From Aradus depressus (lineage: Eukaryota > Arthropoda > Insecta > Hemiptera > Aradidae), in the NCBI GenBank assembly GCA_963662175.1, contig OY759227.1, positions 9,890,501 through 9,954,500 on the forward strand: a DNA stretch of 64,000 nt, in the 5' to 3' direction. A model generated the notes under the pieces. That model did not search any database and was not told where the DNA came from. It saw only the letters and a list, made by a program, of their open reading frames with translations. The position numbers and the translations under genes were made by a program. Shown piece by piece: positions 40,151 to 52,333 of this stretch (its first letter is position 1; each line of letters starts with the position of its first letter).

Positions 40151-41339
40151 ATGATAATTGTATCAGCCGAACTTAAAGTAAGTAACCATTGTTGAAACTC
40201 GAATGAGTTGTAGACAATAACAGACAGACAAACTGAATAAAACTATAGACAGACACTGACAAAACTATGGATGAATGAAATTTAGAATAAATGAAATGAA
40301 GAATGAATGAATATACATATTTTATAGATGGAAGTTATTGTGAAGTGAACATACCATTGTTGTCATATGAAATTATAAGAGGTTAATATAAGTTTAGGAA
40401 ATATTATATTTTGTTTGTTTATTTATGTTGAATTAGATTGTTGTTGTGATGAACGTTAGTTCGTTCAGTAGTGTTGAATCGATCCGGTTGGATCGATAGG
40501 AAGATCGAACTGGAGCATGAAGTAGACAACCCAGTTAAGGGAATTTAAACCGGATTCATCCAAAGGATTCATAGTTAATTTAGATAAGTTTTTTTTTTTT
40601 CTCATTAAAAATTTTTTTTGGTGAGTTTAGTTATTTAGTTTATTTAGTAACCGAGAATGAAAGAAGTAGGAATAAATGAAGTATATTAGACGTTTTCTTT
40701 TTGTAGTAAATAAGCAAGCGGAGACTAATTGATCCCCTGCCAATAAGCAAGCGGAGACAGTTTGTTCTCTTGCAGTATTTGGCGTCTGCACTTTGCTCAG
40801 CCTGAAAAACAGTAGACAGGGAACTAGCCCGGTCTCTCCGAAGCTTGACGCGCTTCCTGTATGTCGAGTCACAGGACTGGTTCCCGACGGAGCTGTCGCT
40901 TGGTGTCGGAGAGAGGGAGTGCAGATTGCCTCCTCTTTTTGGCATTGGGGGTCAGTATCTGGAAGGAACGGTCCAACTGGGGGCCAGAGAAGGATTTTTA
41001 GCTGATCCTATGGGAATCGAACCTAGCCATCTCAGAAACATTTAGACAAAGCTAATACACATAAAACATACATTATTACGGGGATTTATGATTTATTTGA
41101 TACATTTATGTTACATCGTACGGACAACACAACATTAAGAAACGAAATCATTTTACATTACTCAACTTACACAATACACAGGAGGGGATTTTGTATTATT
41201 TTGCATTTTTTTTTTTTTGATTTTATTTGTATATAGTGTAGAAATGTTAATTTAGGATTAGAAGAATGTATGCTGGTATGAAAGAAGTTGTGAGTGAATG
41301 ATCGCGAAAAAGGGGGGAAGACAGTATATATATATTTTT

Positions 41340-41710
41340 ATGTGTGCAGCCTATTAACACACATACCTTTATTGTATATGCATTTTCCCATAAGCGGATT
41401 TATGCAGCCTTTCTAACATACATACCACCATATTTTTTGCATTTTCCCATAAGTGGATTTGTGAAGTATTTTCTAACATATATACCACTATTATTAATTT
41501 GCATTTTCCCATAAGCGGATTTGTGCAGTCCAGTTCTAACACACATACCACCATTATTTTGCATTTTTCCATAAGCGGATTTGTGCAGTCTTTTCTAACA
41601 CACATACCACTACTATATTTTGCATTTTCCCATAAGCGGATTTGTGCAGCTTTTTTTTTTACATATACCACTATTATTTACGCATTGGCATTGACCCATA
41701 AGTTGGTTTC
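41340..41710. repeat. 62-bp tandem repeat in element A
   Basis: Five to six copies of a unit of about 62 bp containing GCATTTTCCCATAAGCGGAT and CTAACA(C/T)ACATACCAC. The unit is degenerate and non-coding. Confidence 0.85.
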
Positions 41711-42931
41711 TTACATCAGTACATTTATCTTTATTATACATATATGTAAGACCGTAGGAAATGGAAGATTAGTAGATTTGCTGGCAAGTATTTTTTTAGT
41801 TTTTTTTTTGGGTAAAGAGAGTGAAGGGATAGGATTATTCGCAGGAAGAATTAAGAATTTTATAAATAGTTTCATTTAGATATGTTTTGTTTAAGAAAAG
41901 GGGATGTAATATAATTAATAATAAAATAATAAGAATACATGGGGATAATTTTTTCTTTGAGACTTACAAGTCGTTACTGAAAACTTAGATATTGAGGAAG
42001 TTATTTGGAAGTTAGAGCTATTAGAGAATAGATAGCTAGATATTTATATTTTTTTGTGAGATAGCCTACCCAAGGAAGGGAGGATTCACATTTTCTGCGA
42101 CGATATATGAGAATATCTACGATGATATAAGAAGTTAATAGGGATTTTTTTTTTGAGATTAAGAAGTTGAAGTTTTTTTTTTTGAGCTATAGGAGGAGTT
42201 AGGGAATGGGCGAAGGCCTAGGTAACGTCGAAATAATGGGATAAGGAATATTTATACTTTGTAGGGGGGAATTTTGTAACTTGAGAAGTTGACATAGGAA
42301 GTTGAATTTAAATTGAACCAAAGATATGTGAAGAAATATTTAGAAAATGATGATGAGGAATGAGGAACTGAATTTAGAAAAGCAACCCAATTATTATTTT
42401 TTTTATTTATGATTTGAAGTAGAATATAAATTTTTTTTTGAGATTAAGATAGAAAGAGAGATGGAAAGTAAGAAAAGATATTAAGTGGTGAAGCGGCAAT
42501 ATTATAATTAAATATAAATTTGGTTTGTTTTGGGACATATGTCCAAAGGATATTAATTACAGTAAAGTTTGCATTTAGATAATAATATGTTCAATATTTT
42601 TTTTTATATATGAAAATTAAAAGACAATTTGAGTTGTCTACCGCTCGTCCGAATTGTAAAGGACTGAGCACAGTATAATTAGTTGTAAGGATATTTTTTT
42701 TTGCGAATGTAAAAATTTTTTTTTTGAATGACGGTGAATGGTGAAAAATGAAGTGACAAGTGCGAGATGAATTTTTTTTGGGGTTTGTGAGTGATAGAGA
42801 TACCCGAAAGTGCCGGTTCACGACGACCAAACGGAAAAGGACTAAGAGCAGACTCATGAAGAAGGGACCTGTCGAACAAAAACCGTGTTTCCAGAGACAC
42901 AATTTTTGCTCTAAAAAGTGGAAGAAGGCAA
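41711..42931. other. non-coding 3' internal region of element A
   Basis: T-run-rich DNA with no supported gene. The purine-rich 42913-42931 (AAAAAGTGGAAGAAGGCAA) directly before the 3' LTR is a polypurine tract candidate. Confidence 0.55.
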
Positions 42932-43592
42932 TGTAATATAAACAAGCCCGTTGCCAAGGCAACGGATTTATAAGCAACGATACATTTATAATAAACCAAT
43001 TTAGAAAAGGACAAAGAAAATAAAGAAGAAAGAAACCTAAGGATGAAAAACAACTTTAAAAGAAATCAACAGGAAGAAAGTAAGAATAACTTTAAAAGGA
43101 AGAAAAGGTGGCTGAAGGCCTAACCTTACAGTTATCAACCTACATTTTCAACATCAATTACCAGATCCACCGACTTCAAAATGAAACCAAATTTTCAGAA
43201 GGGACTATTTTAACACCCAGGAACAAAATGAAACAGCTAAAAGAAGAAGAATGAAGAAAATTTCAGAAAATTATAAGCAAAATTAAGAAAAGGTCAATAA
43301 TTAAAAAACGAGTCGGTAGAAGGATGTGAAAATTTTTAGGAAAAGACAGTTAATTATTAAGAAAAGATTAAAGAAGAAAAAGAAGAGAAAAACTGCCCAC
43401 ATCAGAAAGAAAAGCCAGTAGTAAATTTTGAAGAAACGGTCAGTTCTAAAATACATCGAATCAACTAGGCCGGATCCCATCTGAAATAATACAAGTGATC
43501 CGAAAGTGTATACCACAAACTTTAAACACTATTTTCGAGAGATGAAGGAGGCAAAATTAAAAAGAAAAGTTACAGAAAATTAAGATGACAAT
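42932..43592 (+). repeat. 3' LTR of element A, first part
   Basis: Matches 36896-37556 to near identity and then breaks off where element C is inserted; the LTR resumes at 48734. Confidence 0.9.
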
Positions 43593-44375
43593 ACACTACG
43601 GAACATTTTTTTAATGAAAAGAGGTAATTTTTTTTTATTATAATCTAATATCATATATATATTAGATATATATCAAGGTGTTTAAGAAAACAAAACAAGA
43701 AAACATATAAAAAACAGCTGTGAAATAGTGTAAAATGTAATGGAGTCGTGAGCTAGCTCTAAAAACGGTGCATGTGTTTTGATATGTTTTTTTAAATAAA
43801 AATGAAGTTGAACAATTAGATGAAAGTTGACTGGGGTGGAATTAAAGTGAAGAGTTGACGGGGTCTGGTTTTTGTGGTAGAGGCGTCGAGAAGGTACAAT
43901 TAATAATATATATTTTTCAATATGCCCAAATAAAAAAAAAGAAATAGTTTTTTAAGTATTAATTTAATGTTTTTGTGCCATTGTAAATTTTTGTTTTGTT
44001 TGTTCAAATAAGTTTTTTTTAAATTTAAATATGTAAATATAGATAATAACCCAATTATTTGTCCTCTTCAAATTCTATTCTATTCATCTTCCCTGTTGTC
44101 CCAGTAGTATCATTTAAAAAACCTTTGGATTAGAAATTAATATTATTTAAAATTATTAAAAATTGGTATCTCTTTGTGAATCCAAGTGTAAAGTTTGTTT
44201 AATTGAATTTTTTTCGTTGTATACGTGTACTTTCTTAAAAATTGCACGTCTTAAATTATTGATAATATTTTTTTAGGGCAATTTTCGGCAAACTACTGTA
44301 GAAATCAAAATTTAAATAAACAAAAGAGATCAAATTTCTACAGGAAATGTGGTAGCAAACAAGTTTATTATCACA
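43593..44375 (+). repeat. 5' LTR of element C
   Basis: 783 bp, ACACTACGG to TCACA, matching 47951-48733. It contains a TATATATATTAGATATATAT segment. Confidence 0.88.
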
Positions 44376-44636
44376 TTTTTGGCATATCCCTTGTGTGGAC
44401 GATTTTCGCCACAAAGCCCCATCATATTTTGGCAAAACCTTGATGGGAGAATTTTTTTTTATATTAATTAAAGTAGGGAAACAGGTTGAAAAAGATGAAA
44501 AGGATAGAATAGAGACAAATAAGGGTTACATTTAATTTTGAGAAATAATATTTTTTTTTGCCAACTTCAAAAGAAGGTTACTATTTTATATAACATTGTT
44601 TTTGTTTAGTAATTATATATTTAGTAAAGTAAGAAA

Positions 44637-45836
44637 ATGCCAATTACCAGAGGACAAGCGAGAAGATTAGAGGAGGAAAGTAGAGAGGAAGGGTCAAGTT
44701 CGGAGGAAAGATCCGATATGGAGTTATCGGAAGATAGAGAAAGGGAGACTCCAGCCGCAATGGAGTCCATGCAGGGTAAAGGTGAGGAGTCGCAAGGGGA
44801 GGGGGTAAATAAAGATAAAGAAAAAGAGGGCATTGCTGCTCCTGATATGGAATGGCTCCGTGTTGTGTTAACAAAGTTAACTGGGGATATTGGAAATATC
44901 AATCAAAAAATAGAAGAACAGGGTAGAGATTTAAGGGGGGATATGAATCAAAAAATGGAAGAGCAAAGTAATAAATTAGGAAATTTTGTAACAAAGTTAA
45001 CTGGGGATATTGGAAATATCAATCAAAAAATAGAAGAACAGGGTAGAAATTTAAGGGGGGATATGAATCAAAAAATGGAAGAGCAATGTAATAAATTAGG
45101 AAATTTAGAGACAAATTTAAAAAGGGAAATGGGGGACAAATTAGGAAAATTAGAGACAAATTTAAGAGGCGACATTAAAAATTTAGAAGTTAAATTAAAT
45201 AAAAAGGTGGACAATTTGATGAACCAATTAGAGAAAATTCAAATAGAAAATGAAAGAGTTGAAAGTAGGATAAATAAAGCAGGAGAAAACTTAGAAAAGC
45301 ACTTTATTCAAAAAATTAACAAGTTGGATGAAGGGAATTCTGAAGTAGAAAAAGAGGTTCTTATTATTGACAGTCAGTCACAAGTTGATGAGGTAGAAGG
45401 AACAGAGAATAACAGTGGGGAGGAACAGACCCAAATTTTAGAGAAAGATGTGGAGGAAGAGAGTCAAAATGTAGAAAAATTAGAATTAAGTGAAATTCAA
45501 GAAAATAGGATTAATATTGATGTGGATGGACAGAGTGAAAGGAACATTTTGATGTTATTAGACAAAACAAACGAACAGACTGAGGACAACAAACAAAAGA
45601 CAAATTTTAATTTTAAAGAAAATATAGTTAAAACTTACAGACAAACTGGAAATAGAAAGGAGGCTAATAAAAGTTATAAGAACAATTTTAAAAAGAGAGT
45701 AAAAGCATTCAAACAGGTATTAAGGACAAAATTAACACTCAACAAATATTTAGAAAAGGGGGAGGGGATTTTTAAAGACATAATTCGCCGGGGCATCCGG
45801 AAAAAGATAAAATTAAATTTGGGCTTTGCAATATAA
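44637..45836 (+). CDS. coiled-coil (Gag-like) protein of element C, intact, 399 aa
   Basis: Starts MPITRGQARRLEEESREEG, close to the MPTTRGE start in element A. An acidic region (20-75) is followed by a long coiled coil (80-230). Within it a 40-residue unit beginning VTKLTGDIGNINQKIEEQGR occurs twice in tandem (120-bp period, 44.87 and 44.99 kb), then NLETNLKREMGDKLGKLETN, identical in part to element A. Residues 230-320 are Glu/Asn-rich and disordered. The C-terminus is basic (KKRVKAFKQVLRTKLTLNKY) and ends near IIRRGIRKK. No enzyme or zinc motif. A Gag-like structural role is inferred from its place after the primer-binding site. Confidence 0.75.
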   Translation: MPITRGQARRLEEESREEGSSSEERSDMELSEDRERETPAAMESMQGKGEESQGEGVNKDKEKEGIAAPDMEWLRVVLTKLTGDIGNINQKIEEQGRDLRGDMNQKMEEQSNKLGNFVTKLTGDIGNINQKIEEQGRNLRGDMNQKMEEQCNKLGNLETNLKREMGDKLGKLETNLRGDIKNLEVKLNKKVDNLMNQLEKIQIENERVESRINKAGENLEKHFIQKINKLDEGNSEVEKEVLIIDSQSQVDEVEGTENNSGEEQTQILEKDVEEESQNVEKLELSEIQENRINIDVDGQSERNILMLLDKTNEQTEDNKQKTNFNFKENIVKTYRQTGNRKEANKSYKNNFKKRVKAFKQVLRTKLTLNKYLEKGEGIFKDIIRRGIRKKIKLNLGFAI

Positions 45837-47942
45837 TTGCATTAGCCACTTTTTATAGTGAACCTATTTTTTTTGCAACTCGGATGAGTTTGAGGAAGTG
45901 ACTGACAGACTAACATGACAGAATTAGGATCAATTTAAAATATGACGAAGTGACATTGGACTAATATAATAGTATGAATGATAAATTTATTTTTTGAATG
46001 AGAGAATTTTGGTATATGAAGAGTATGGATGAATTTTGGTATAGTTCTGCGTTTAAATTAATTAGGATTTAAATTAATTAGGATTTACATTTTTTTTTTA
46101 GGATTAGATTAGATATAAGGATCAATATAAAAATTAATCTAAGATTATATTTAGGGATTAGTCATCCAAATTTAACATATACAAATTATTTATTTGAGAC
46201 TTACTTGTTAATAACGATTTTATTGAAAATTAAAACATATATATATACAGCTGATTTTGAACGGACATAATATGAAAGAATATAGATTTTTTTTTATTAT
46301 ATTTTTTATTACAAATGTTAGAAAGATAAAATCAGCAGGCTGAGAGATGCCTAGATCTCTTTGGAGACATGACGAACTTCCTGAGGCCGAGTCAAGGGGA
46401 CAGATTTTCTGTTTCGGAACTGTTCAGCTAGGATACCGGACGTGACTAAATCATAATAATATTATAAATTAGAAAGACGAACGAAACTGTATAGAAGCCG
46501 TGGAAGAATAATATATTATATAAATTGTATGTATGCATAGGTTAGTAAATTTTTGTTATTATAAATTCTATTATTTAGGCAAGTTCATTTATTATTTGAG
46601 TAACATGTTTTTTCTACGTAAATTTGTTTAATAGAGAGAGTAGATGAGAATGAGAAGAGTTGTAGGAGCACATTATATAACTTTAGGAATAGGAACAAAC
46701 AAAGGGTAATATTAATTAGAGAAGTTTTGAATTAATTGCTGATGACATTCTTTTAGACGTCGGGATTATATAGATTTGTTTTGGGAGAAATTATTTTTTT
46801 TAATCCTAGTAAGAGCTAGTGATTAATTGGAGATTTATATTTTTTTTTGATCTGCGAGAGATGATTTTTTTTGTGTCGACTAGAAAGAACTAGCGATATA
46901 TATATAGGAGATTTATGATGTAGTGTTGGTTGCCTACCTGAGATAGGAGGAACCGTATTTTTGCTACGTCAACGATGAAGTTATTATTATTAGGGAGTTA
47001 TTAGTAGAGAAGGAAGTTGAAGTAAAAATATATGTGAGATACATTTTTTTTTTAGTTAGGAAGTAAGAAGGACGTCTCAAAGAATTTAATACCTCAAAAG
47101 ACAAGTACTATATATATTAAATAAATTAAATTTGTATTCCTTATTACCCGGCGTGAGGCCTAATTTTCATTGCTATGATATATTTTGGAAGTGTGATGAA
47201 GTAAAACCGAAGGATTTATTTAATTTTTATTTCAAGTAAATTTTTTTTTATATATAATATATAATTAATTATATAATTATTTTGAATACATACAAATGTT
47301 ATATTGATGGTAAAGGCGGAAAGTAAAATTAATTGGCAATTTCTTAAATCTATTTCCAACTTGATTATTTCCAAACTTGATTTCATGACTATGACTGATC
47401 CTGTAAATATGTAAAAATTTAGTATTATATTTTTTTTATGTTCAATTAGTTCAAATTTTTATAAATTTAAGTTAACATTTTCTTTAGGTTAAGGATTAAT
47501 TGTAAATTTTTAGATTAAGATTTGTTTTTGTTTATTAGAAATTAAGTACGTATATATATAAGTTTAATAATTGTAAATAGTAATAAAAAAAAAAATAAAA
47601 AATGGGCATATATGTATAAAAAGAGCGTCGAAATGGGCATATAAAAAATAAATCAGTGAGTGTAAGTGAGAGAGAGACTTCGATACATCGTTGATCAATG
47701 AGTTGAAGACATCAAGGAGCCAGCCAACATGTGCGTTCGAGGAGGAGCCCATCATGTGAATTGGAGGAAGACGTTAATCCATCTGTGTATTGAAGGAGGA
47801 AGCTTATCATGTGGATTCGAGGAAGAAGCTAATCAACCTGTGTATTGGAAGAAATTAAATCTGAAAGAACTTATATAAAAAAAAAAAAAAAAAAAAAATT
47901 TTGTGAACAAACATTTTTTTTTAAAAAGAAGGAAAAGGCAAA
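45837..47942. other. non-coding 3' internal region of element C
   Basis: No gene supported. 46330-46450 contains a block (GAGAC...GCTTCCTGAGGCCGAGTCA-like) that is also recognisable in element A near 40790-40920, so a non-coding element is shared. The purine tract 47923-47942 precedes the 3' LTR. Confidence 0.55.
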
Positions 47943-48733
47943 TGTGATGTACACTACGGAACATTTTTTTAATGAAAAGAGGTAATTTTTTTTTATTATA
48001 ATCTAATATCATATATATATTAGATATATATCAAGGTGTTTAAGAAAACAAAACAAGAAAACATATAAAAAACAGCTGTGAAATAGTGTAAAATGTAATG
48101 GAGTCGTGAGCTAGCTCTAAAAACGGTGCATGTGTTTTGATATGTTTTTTTAAATAAAAATGAAGTTGAACAATTAGATGAAAGTTGACTGGGGTGGAAT
48201 TAAAGTGAAGAGTTGACGGGGTCTGGTTTTTGTGGTAGAGGCGTCGAGAAGGTACAATTAATAATATATATTTTTCAATATGCCCAAATAAAAAAAAAGA
48301 AATAGTTTTTTAAGTATTAATTTAATGTTTTTGTGCCATTGTAAATTTTTGTTTTGTTTGTTCAAATAAGTTTTTTTTAAATTTAAATATGTAAATATAG
48401 ATAATAACCCAATTATTTGTCCTCTTCAAATTCTATTCTATTCATCTTCCCTGTTGTCCCAGTAGTATCATTTAAAAAACCTTTGGATTAGAAATTAATA
48501 TTATTTAAAATTATTAAAAATTGGTATCTCTTTGTGAATCCAAGTGTAAAGTTTGTTTAATTGAATTTTTTTCGTTGTATACGTGTACTTTCTTAAAAAT
48601 TGCACGTCTTAAATTATTGATAATATTTTTTTAGGGCAATTTTCGGCAAACTACTGTAGAAATCAAAATTTAAATAAACAAAAGAGATCAAATTTCTACA
48701 GGAAATGTGGTAGCAAACAAGTTTATTATCACA
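47943..48733 (+). repeat. 3' LTR of element C
   Basis: Begins TGTGATGTACACTACGG after a polypurine tract, ends TCACA at the resumed LTR of element A. Confidence 0.88.
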
Positions 48734-49560
48734 TTTTAAAAGAGAAGAAACGGAAGAAAGGAGAGAAAACACCAAAAAATATTAATATTTAGAAGTAAAA
48801 CAAGAGACAACAGAAAAAAGAAACTCGAATTTGCTACCCATAATTCCGTGCGGAGGCAGTTTAGTCAGTCTACGCTGGGTTCTGATAGAGGCAAAATCTG
48901 TGAAGGACTGGTCCCTGTTTCTGTGTAAAAAAAAAGTGACAAAGTAGTGAGTGGAATGGTGGAAGTGAGTGGGAAGTGACTAATGAAGAGTTGAGATGAG
49001 GTGGAGAGAGCCTGGACTCCGATTTCTTTTGTAAAATAGAATTAATTAGAATTTTATGTTCCAGGTGACGTCACCAAGGTAGGATCCATTTTTTTGTACA
49101 TATAATTTCTAAGATGGCCATTTTTAATTTCAAAATTCATAATAGTTTTATTAAAGTTATATTGTTTGTAAATATGTTTTAATTTTCTCTTAACTCCCCA
49201 TATCTCTCTCAATGAAATTCAAATTTCAAAACTCATAGGCATTGCGAATCAACACCTTTGAGATAAGCGCCAATCGTTATCGGGACATAATATTTAATAA
49301 TCTTAATTTTCAGAATCACACCGGGAGACTTTTGGATTTTTGGATTGGTGCGAGTAACGTAGTTTGAAAATTTTACAGAGTTATTTATAACATATGTTTT
49401 TCATTTTTTTAACAGCTTCACTCAACCATATGGTAGATTATTTTATTTTTGAAATTATAAATTTAATTAACTTAAATTTTTTTTTTATTCAAAATTTTAT
49501 TCATTATTTTAAATTTATTGTGAAAGGCATCAAGTCAATAAAAGACATAAAAACCTAGCA
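48734..49560 (+). repeat. 3' LTR of element A, second part
   Basis: Matches 37560-38384 to near identity and ends CCTAGCA before the TTCT duplication. Confidence 0.9.
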
Positions 49561-49564
49561 TTCT

Positions 49565-51776
49565 AAACCTGAACAACCTCAATAGAAACCCTTACACTCC
49601 ATCCAAAATATTTTTTCAAGACCGGCATACATTCACTTTTACTTCCTCATGCTAATTCTCCGTCAACCCTAAGAACAGCGTCAAAGTCAGTCCATCTCAA
49701 TTTTCTCACTTATACTTCCCCACATAAATTAGATAATGTTTTACTCCAGCTTGTCTACACCCGAGCAATTTTCTTTAGATTTCATAATAGCCCATTACTT
49801 TTAGCCTTAGCACCATCCTTCTTTGCCCAACTCCTACAACCTCTCCCCTAGATCGTCTGACATTTTTTTCGGTCTATTCATACATTCTACGCCCATGAAC
49901 CTTCCCCTATGAATCAGTCGTACTTACCCACCACAAATCACCTTCAATGTACATACCCACGCCAACACTTCCTTTAAAATCATAATTTCTCATTACAATC
50001 CTACTTACACACATCAATCATTCTAAAATCATAATCTTTAATTATAGTTCGACTTCCTCAGACCAATTGTACTTCTTCCACTACTACAGATCCGCCTACA
50101 CCTAGTTCTCGGGTCTTTCTCATATTTTATACTTAACAACATGCATTTTTTTCATTTTTTCTCGTTTTGTCCTAACCAATTTTCGACTCTCACCTCTAAC
50201 CCTTCTACTCACACACTATTCTGCTTCCACTACTACAGACCCACCCACACCACTACCCTAAGGATTTTCTTTAGATTTCGTCATAGTCTAATCGGTACTC
50301 TTAACCTTTTCCTTAGCACCATCCTTCTTCACACGTTTTCTTCGCCCAACTCCCACAATCTCTCTAGACATGATTCGTTTAACATTTTTTCATCATAACC
50401 GGGTTTACCCATACATACACCGGTATCATCCTACAGACCCATTCAACTTAGACTTTTGTATCCTTTAATTCTAGTCACCAATCTTTAGCATCATTACTCT
50501 ACATAGCAATTTCTTAGTACACATTAAAAGGTTATTTTAAAATTAATACCAGGGCGGTATCCTCCTTTGACCCTACTCAATATAAACTATCAACCCAAAA
50601 ACATAGTAAATATTCCCTCCCAGCTAAATTCTCGTTCCCTCTCCTGTATAGTATACCTTAAGCTCTACAGTGAACCATCCCGACCCTAACACAATGTCTA
50701 TCGCCTTATACATATTATTTTATTTATCATGTTAATACACATGTTTATCATGTGTTATATCACAAAACATTTTTCTACAACTAACATTCAACAGTACCCA
50801 AATTAAGATCAGCACACTACTTTGGATGTAGAACACATTCCCGTACATACGACATTTTCATCATACCCATTACGATACTTGAATCTACAACACACCTCTC
50901 CCTAGCTCTATAATACTCTTTAGGACTAGAGGTACCTTTCCAGGGGTCTCATGGAGACATTCTTCGATCAACATGTGGTATATTTAACTTAAATTATTTT
51001 ACATGCTGCTTTTTGTATACCTTAATTTGACTTGGGCTGCTTTTCATCTCCAGCAATCGCTTGGGCTGCTTCTCACCAACATCTCTACATTCACCTCATA
51101 CTGAAACATACTTTATGAGGGCTACATCTCTGTCAATCCTCGGTTTTAGTGGTCAAACACTTTTTTTTTCTCCTCCTCGCCCAATCCATACCAATTTACC
51201 GCTCTTCAATTCTACTTACCATACATTATACCGAGATAGGCTTCTACAAGTATAGACCACACCTCCGTCAACATTTGATTCAAACCACTTCTATCCCAAT
51301 AAACCTTTCACTGAGACATACATACATACTAGCATACAACATCACCCAAGGGATTTTCTTCAGAATTCATCATAACCTAACCGGCACTCTTAGCCTATTC
51401 TTTAGCATGTACCAAAAAACCTCGTGATTTACACATTTCTTCAACCAACTTATACAACCTCACCGATATTCCTACTTCAGATCCTATGATCCTAGCACCC
51501 CAGGTCTTCATTTACACCCTGTTTTATATGTATTTAAATATTTTCCCATACCTAATCCGGCAATGACAACATCCACAGTTCTCGTCGATATTTAGATTTG
51601 CATTTCCAATGTTACTTTAGCCTCACTATATTTTTCGACTAAAACCTAAAGTAGGAACCATCCAAATGATACTAGAATACATTTCAGTTACATCGATAGC
51701 TTTAATTCATACTTCATCACCAACTTCCTACCACCGACCTCATCTACTGTATTACGGACATCTCATCTAGGACTTC
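49565..51776 (-). repeat. R2-related CT-rich region
   Basis: Repeats of a unit with TTTTCTTTAGATTTC, TTAGCACCATCCTTCTT and CGCCCAACTCC(T/C)ACAA at about 49.76, 50.26 and 51.35 kb. The reverse complement of the same unit is at 28.19 kb, and a diverged one at 61.14 kb. No gene supported. Confidence 0.65.
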
Positions 51777-51781
51777 ATACT

Positions 51782-52219
51782 TGTTTGGGTCAGGGTCGGA
51801 CACTTAACGTTGTGAGCAAAGGCCCGATAACCATGAAGAACCCAGAATGATAGGGGAGTAAAATATGTGAGGAATAAATGCGGAAATAGTGAAAATAAGA
51901 ATTCTATATTGGAACACAATAACTAAATTGAAATGAATGTTACTTGATCACTGTAAACAGAATGTTCTGGTCGATTCGGCTGTGTCGCTCCTTGGTGGTC
52001 CATGATGATAGACAAGATCGGAGGGGGTCCTCACAGGGAAGTCTTCATATGTGAGATGTATTCAGGCCAGGCTGCGTTGGACGAAATGCTGACTGGGGTA
52101 GTAAGATGCGTCTCAGTCAGGCTGTGGTGAACGACTGGTCGCTGGACCGGGAGTAGTGGGGATAGCGAGCGAGCTAGCCGTGGCGTAGGGACCATAGTGG
52201 GGGGCGCTGGCTAAGCTCA
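51782..52219 (-). repeat. 3' LTR of the BEL element
   Basis: 438 bp, matches 58875-59312 with very few differences. Confidence 0.9.
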
Positions 52220-52333
52220 ATCGTCTCCGGGGAAAACGTCGCAGATACGCCCGGTCGGCCAAGTACCTGCAGGTGTGCGACTCTCGATCATCAGAACGAG
52301 ATCACCGATGCTGAGATTAGGATGGTTTCGGGT

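Larger units (their letters stand above)
43593..48733 (+). mobile_element. LTR element C (5.1 kb), nested in the 3' LTR of A
   Basis: Terminal direct repeats of 783 bp (43593-44375, 47951-48733; the 3' copy extends to TGTGATGT at 47943, which the 5' copy lacks). It has a primer-binding-like TGGCATATCCCTTGTG after the 5' repeat, one coiled-coil ORF, and the purine tract AAAAAGAAGGAAAAGGCAAA before the 3' repeat. Same layout as element A, and again no pol. Repeats look essentially identical, so insertion is recent. Target duplication unclear because the 5' edge has lost a few bases. Confidence 0.85.
36896..49560 (+). mobile_element. LTR element A (12.7 kb including nested element C)
   Basis: LTRs begin TGTAATATAAAC and end CCTAGCA, with the 4-bp target duplication TTCT at 36892-36895 and 49561-49564. 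The 5' LTR is 1489 bp. The 3' LTR is 1488 bp once the nested element is removed. The internal region has a primer-binding-like TGGCATCTCCTTGTG four bases after the LTR, a coiled-coil ORF, a 62-bp tandem repeat, and a purine-rich tract before the 3' LTR. No reverse transcriptase, protease or integrase was recognised, so it is presumably non-autonomous. LTRs differ at only a few sites. Confidence 0.9.

Noticed and set aside
41340..41710. CRISPR-like array
   Set aside because: Repeat units are degenerate and directly abutting without unique spacers of fixed length, and the setting is a eukaryotic retroelement.
42591..43516. Several hydrophobic frames of 70-128 codons within and before the LTRs
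   Set aside because: They recur identically in both LTR copies as part of the repeat, are T-rich low complexity, and have no family resemblance.
36896..49560. Reverse transcriptase or integrase inside elements A and C
   Set aside because: No YxDD, DDE or zinc motifs were found in any frame of the internal regions; only coiled-coil frames and short low-complexity frames are present.
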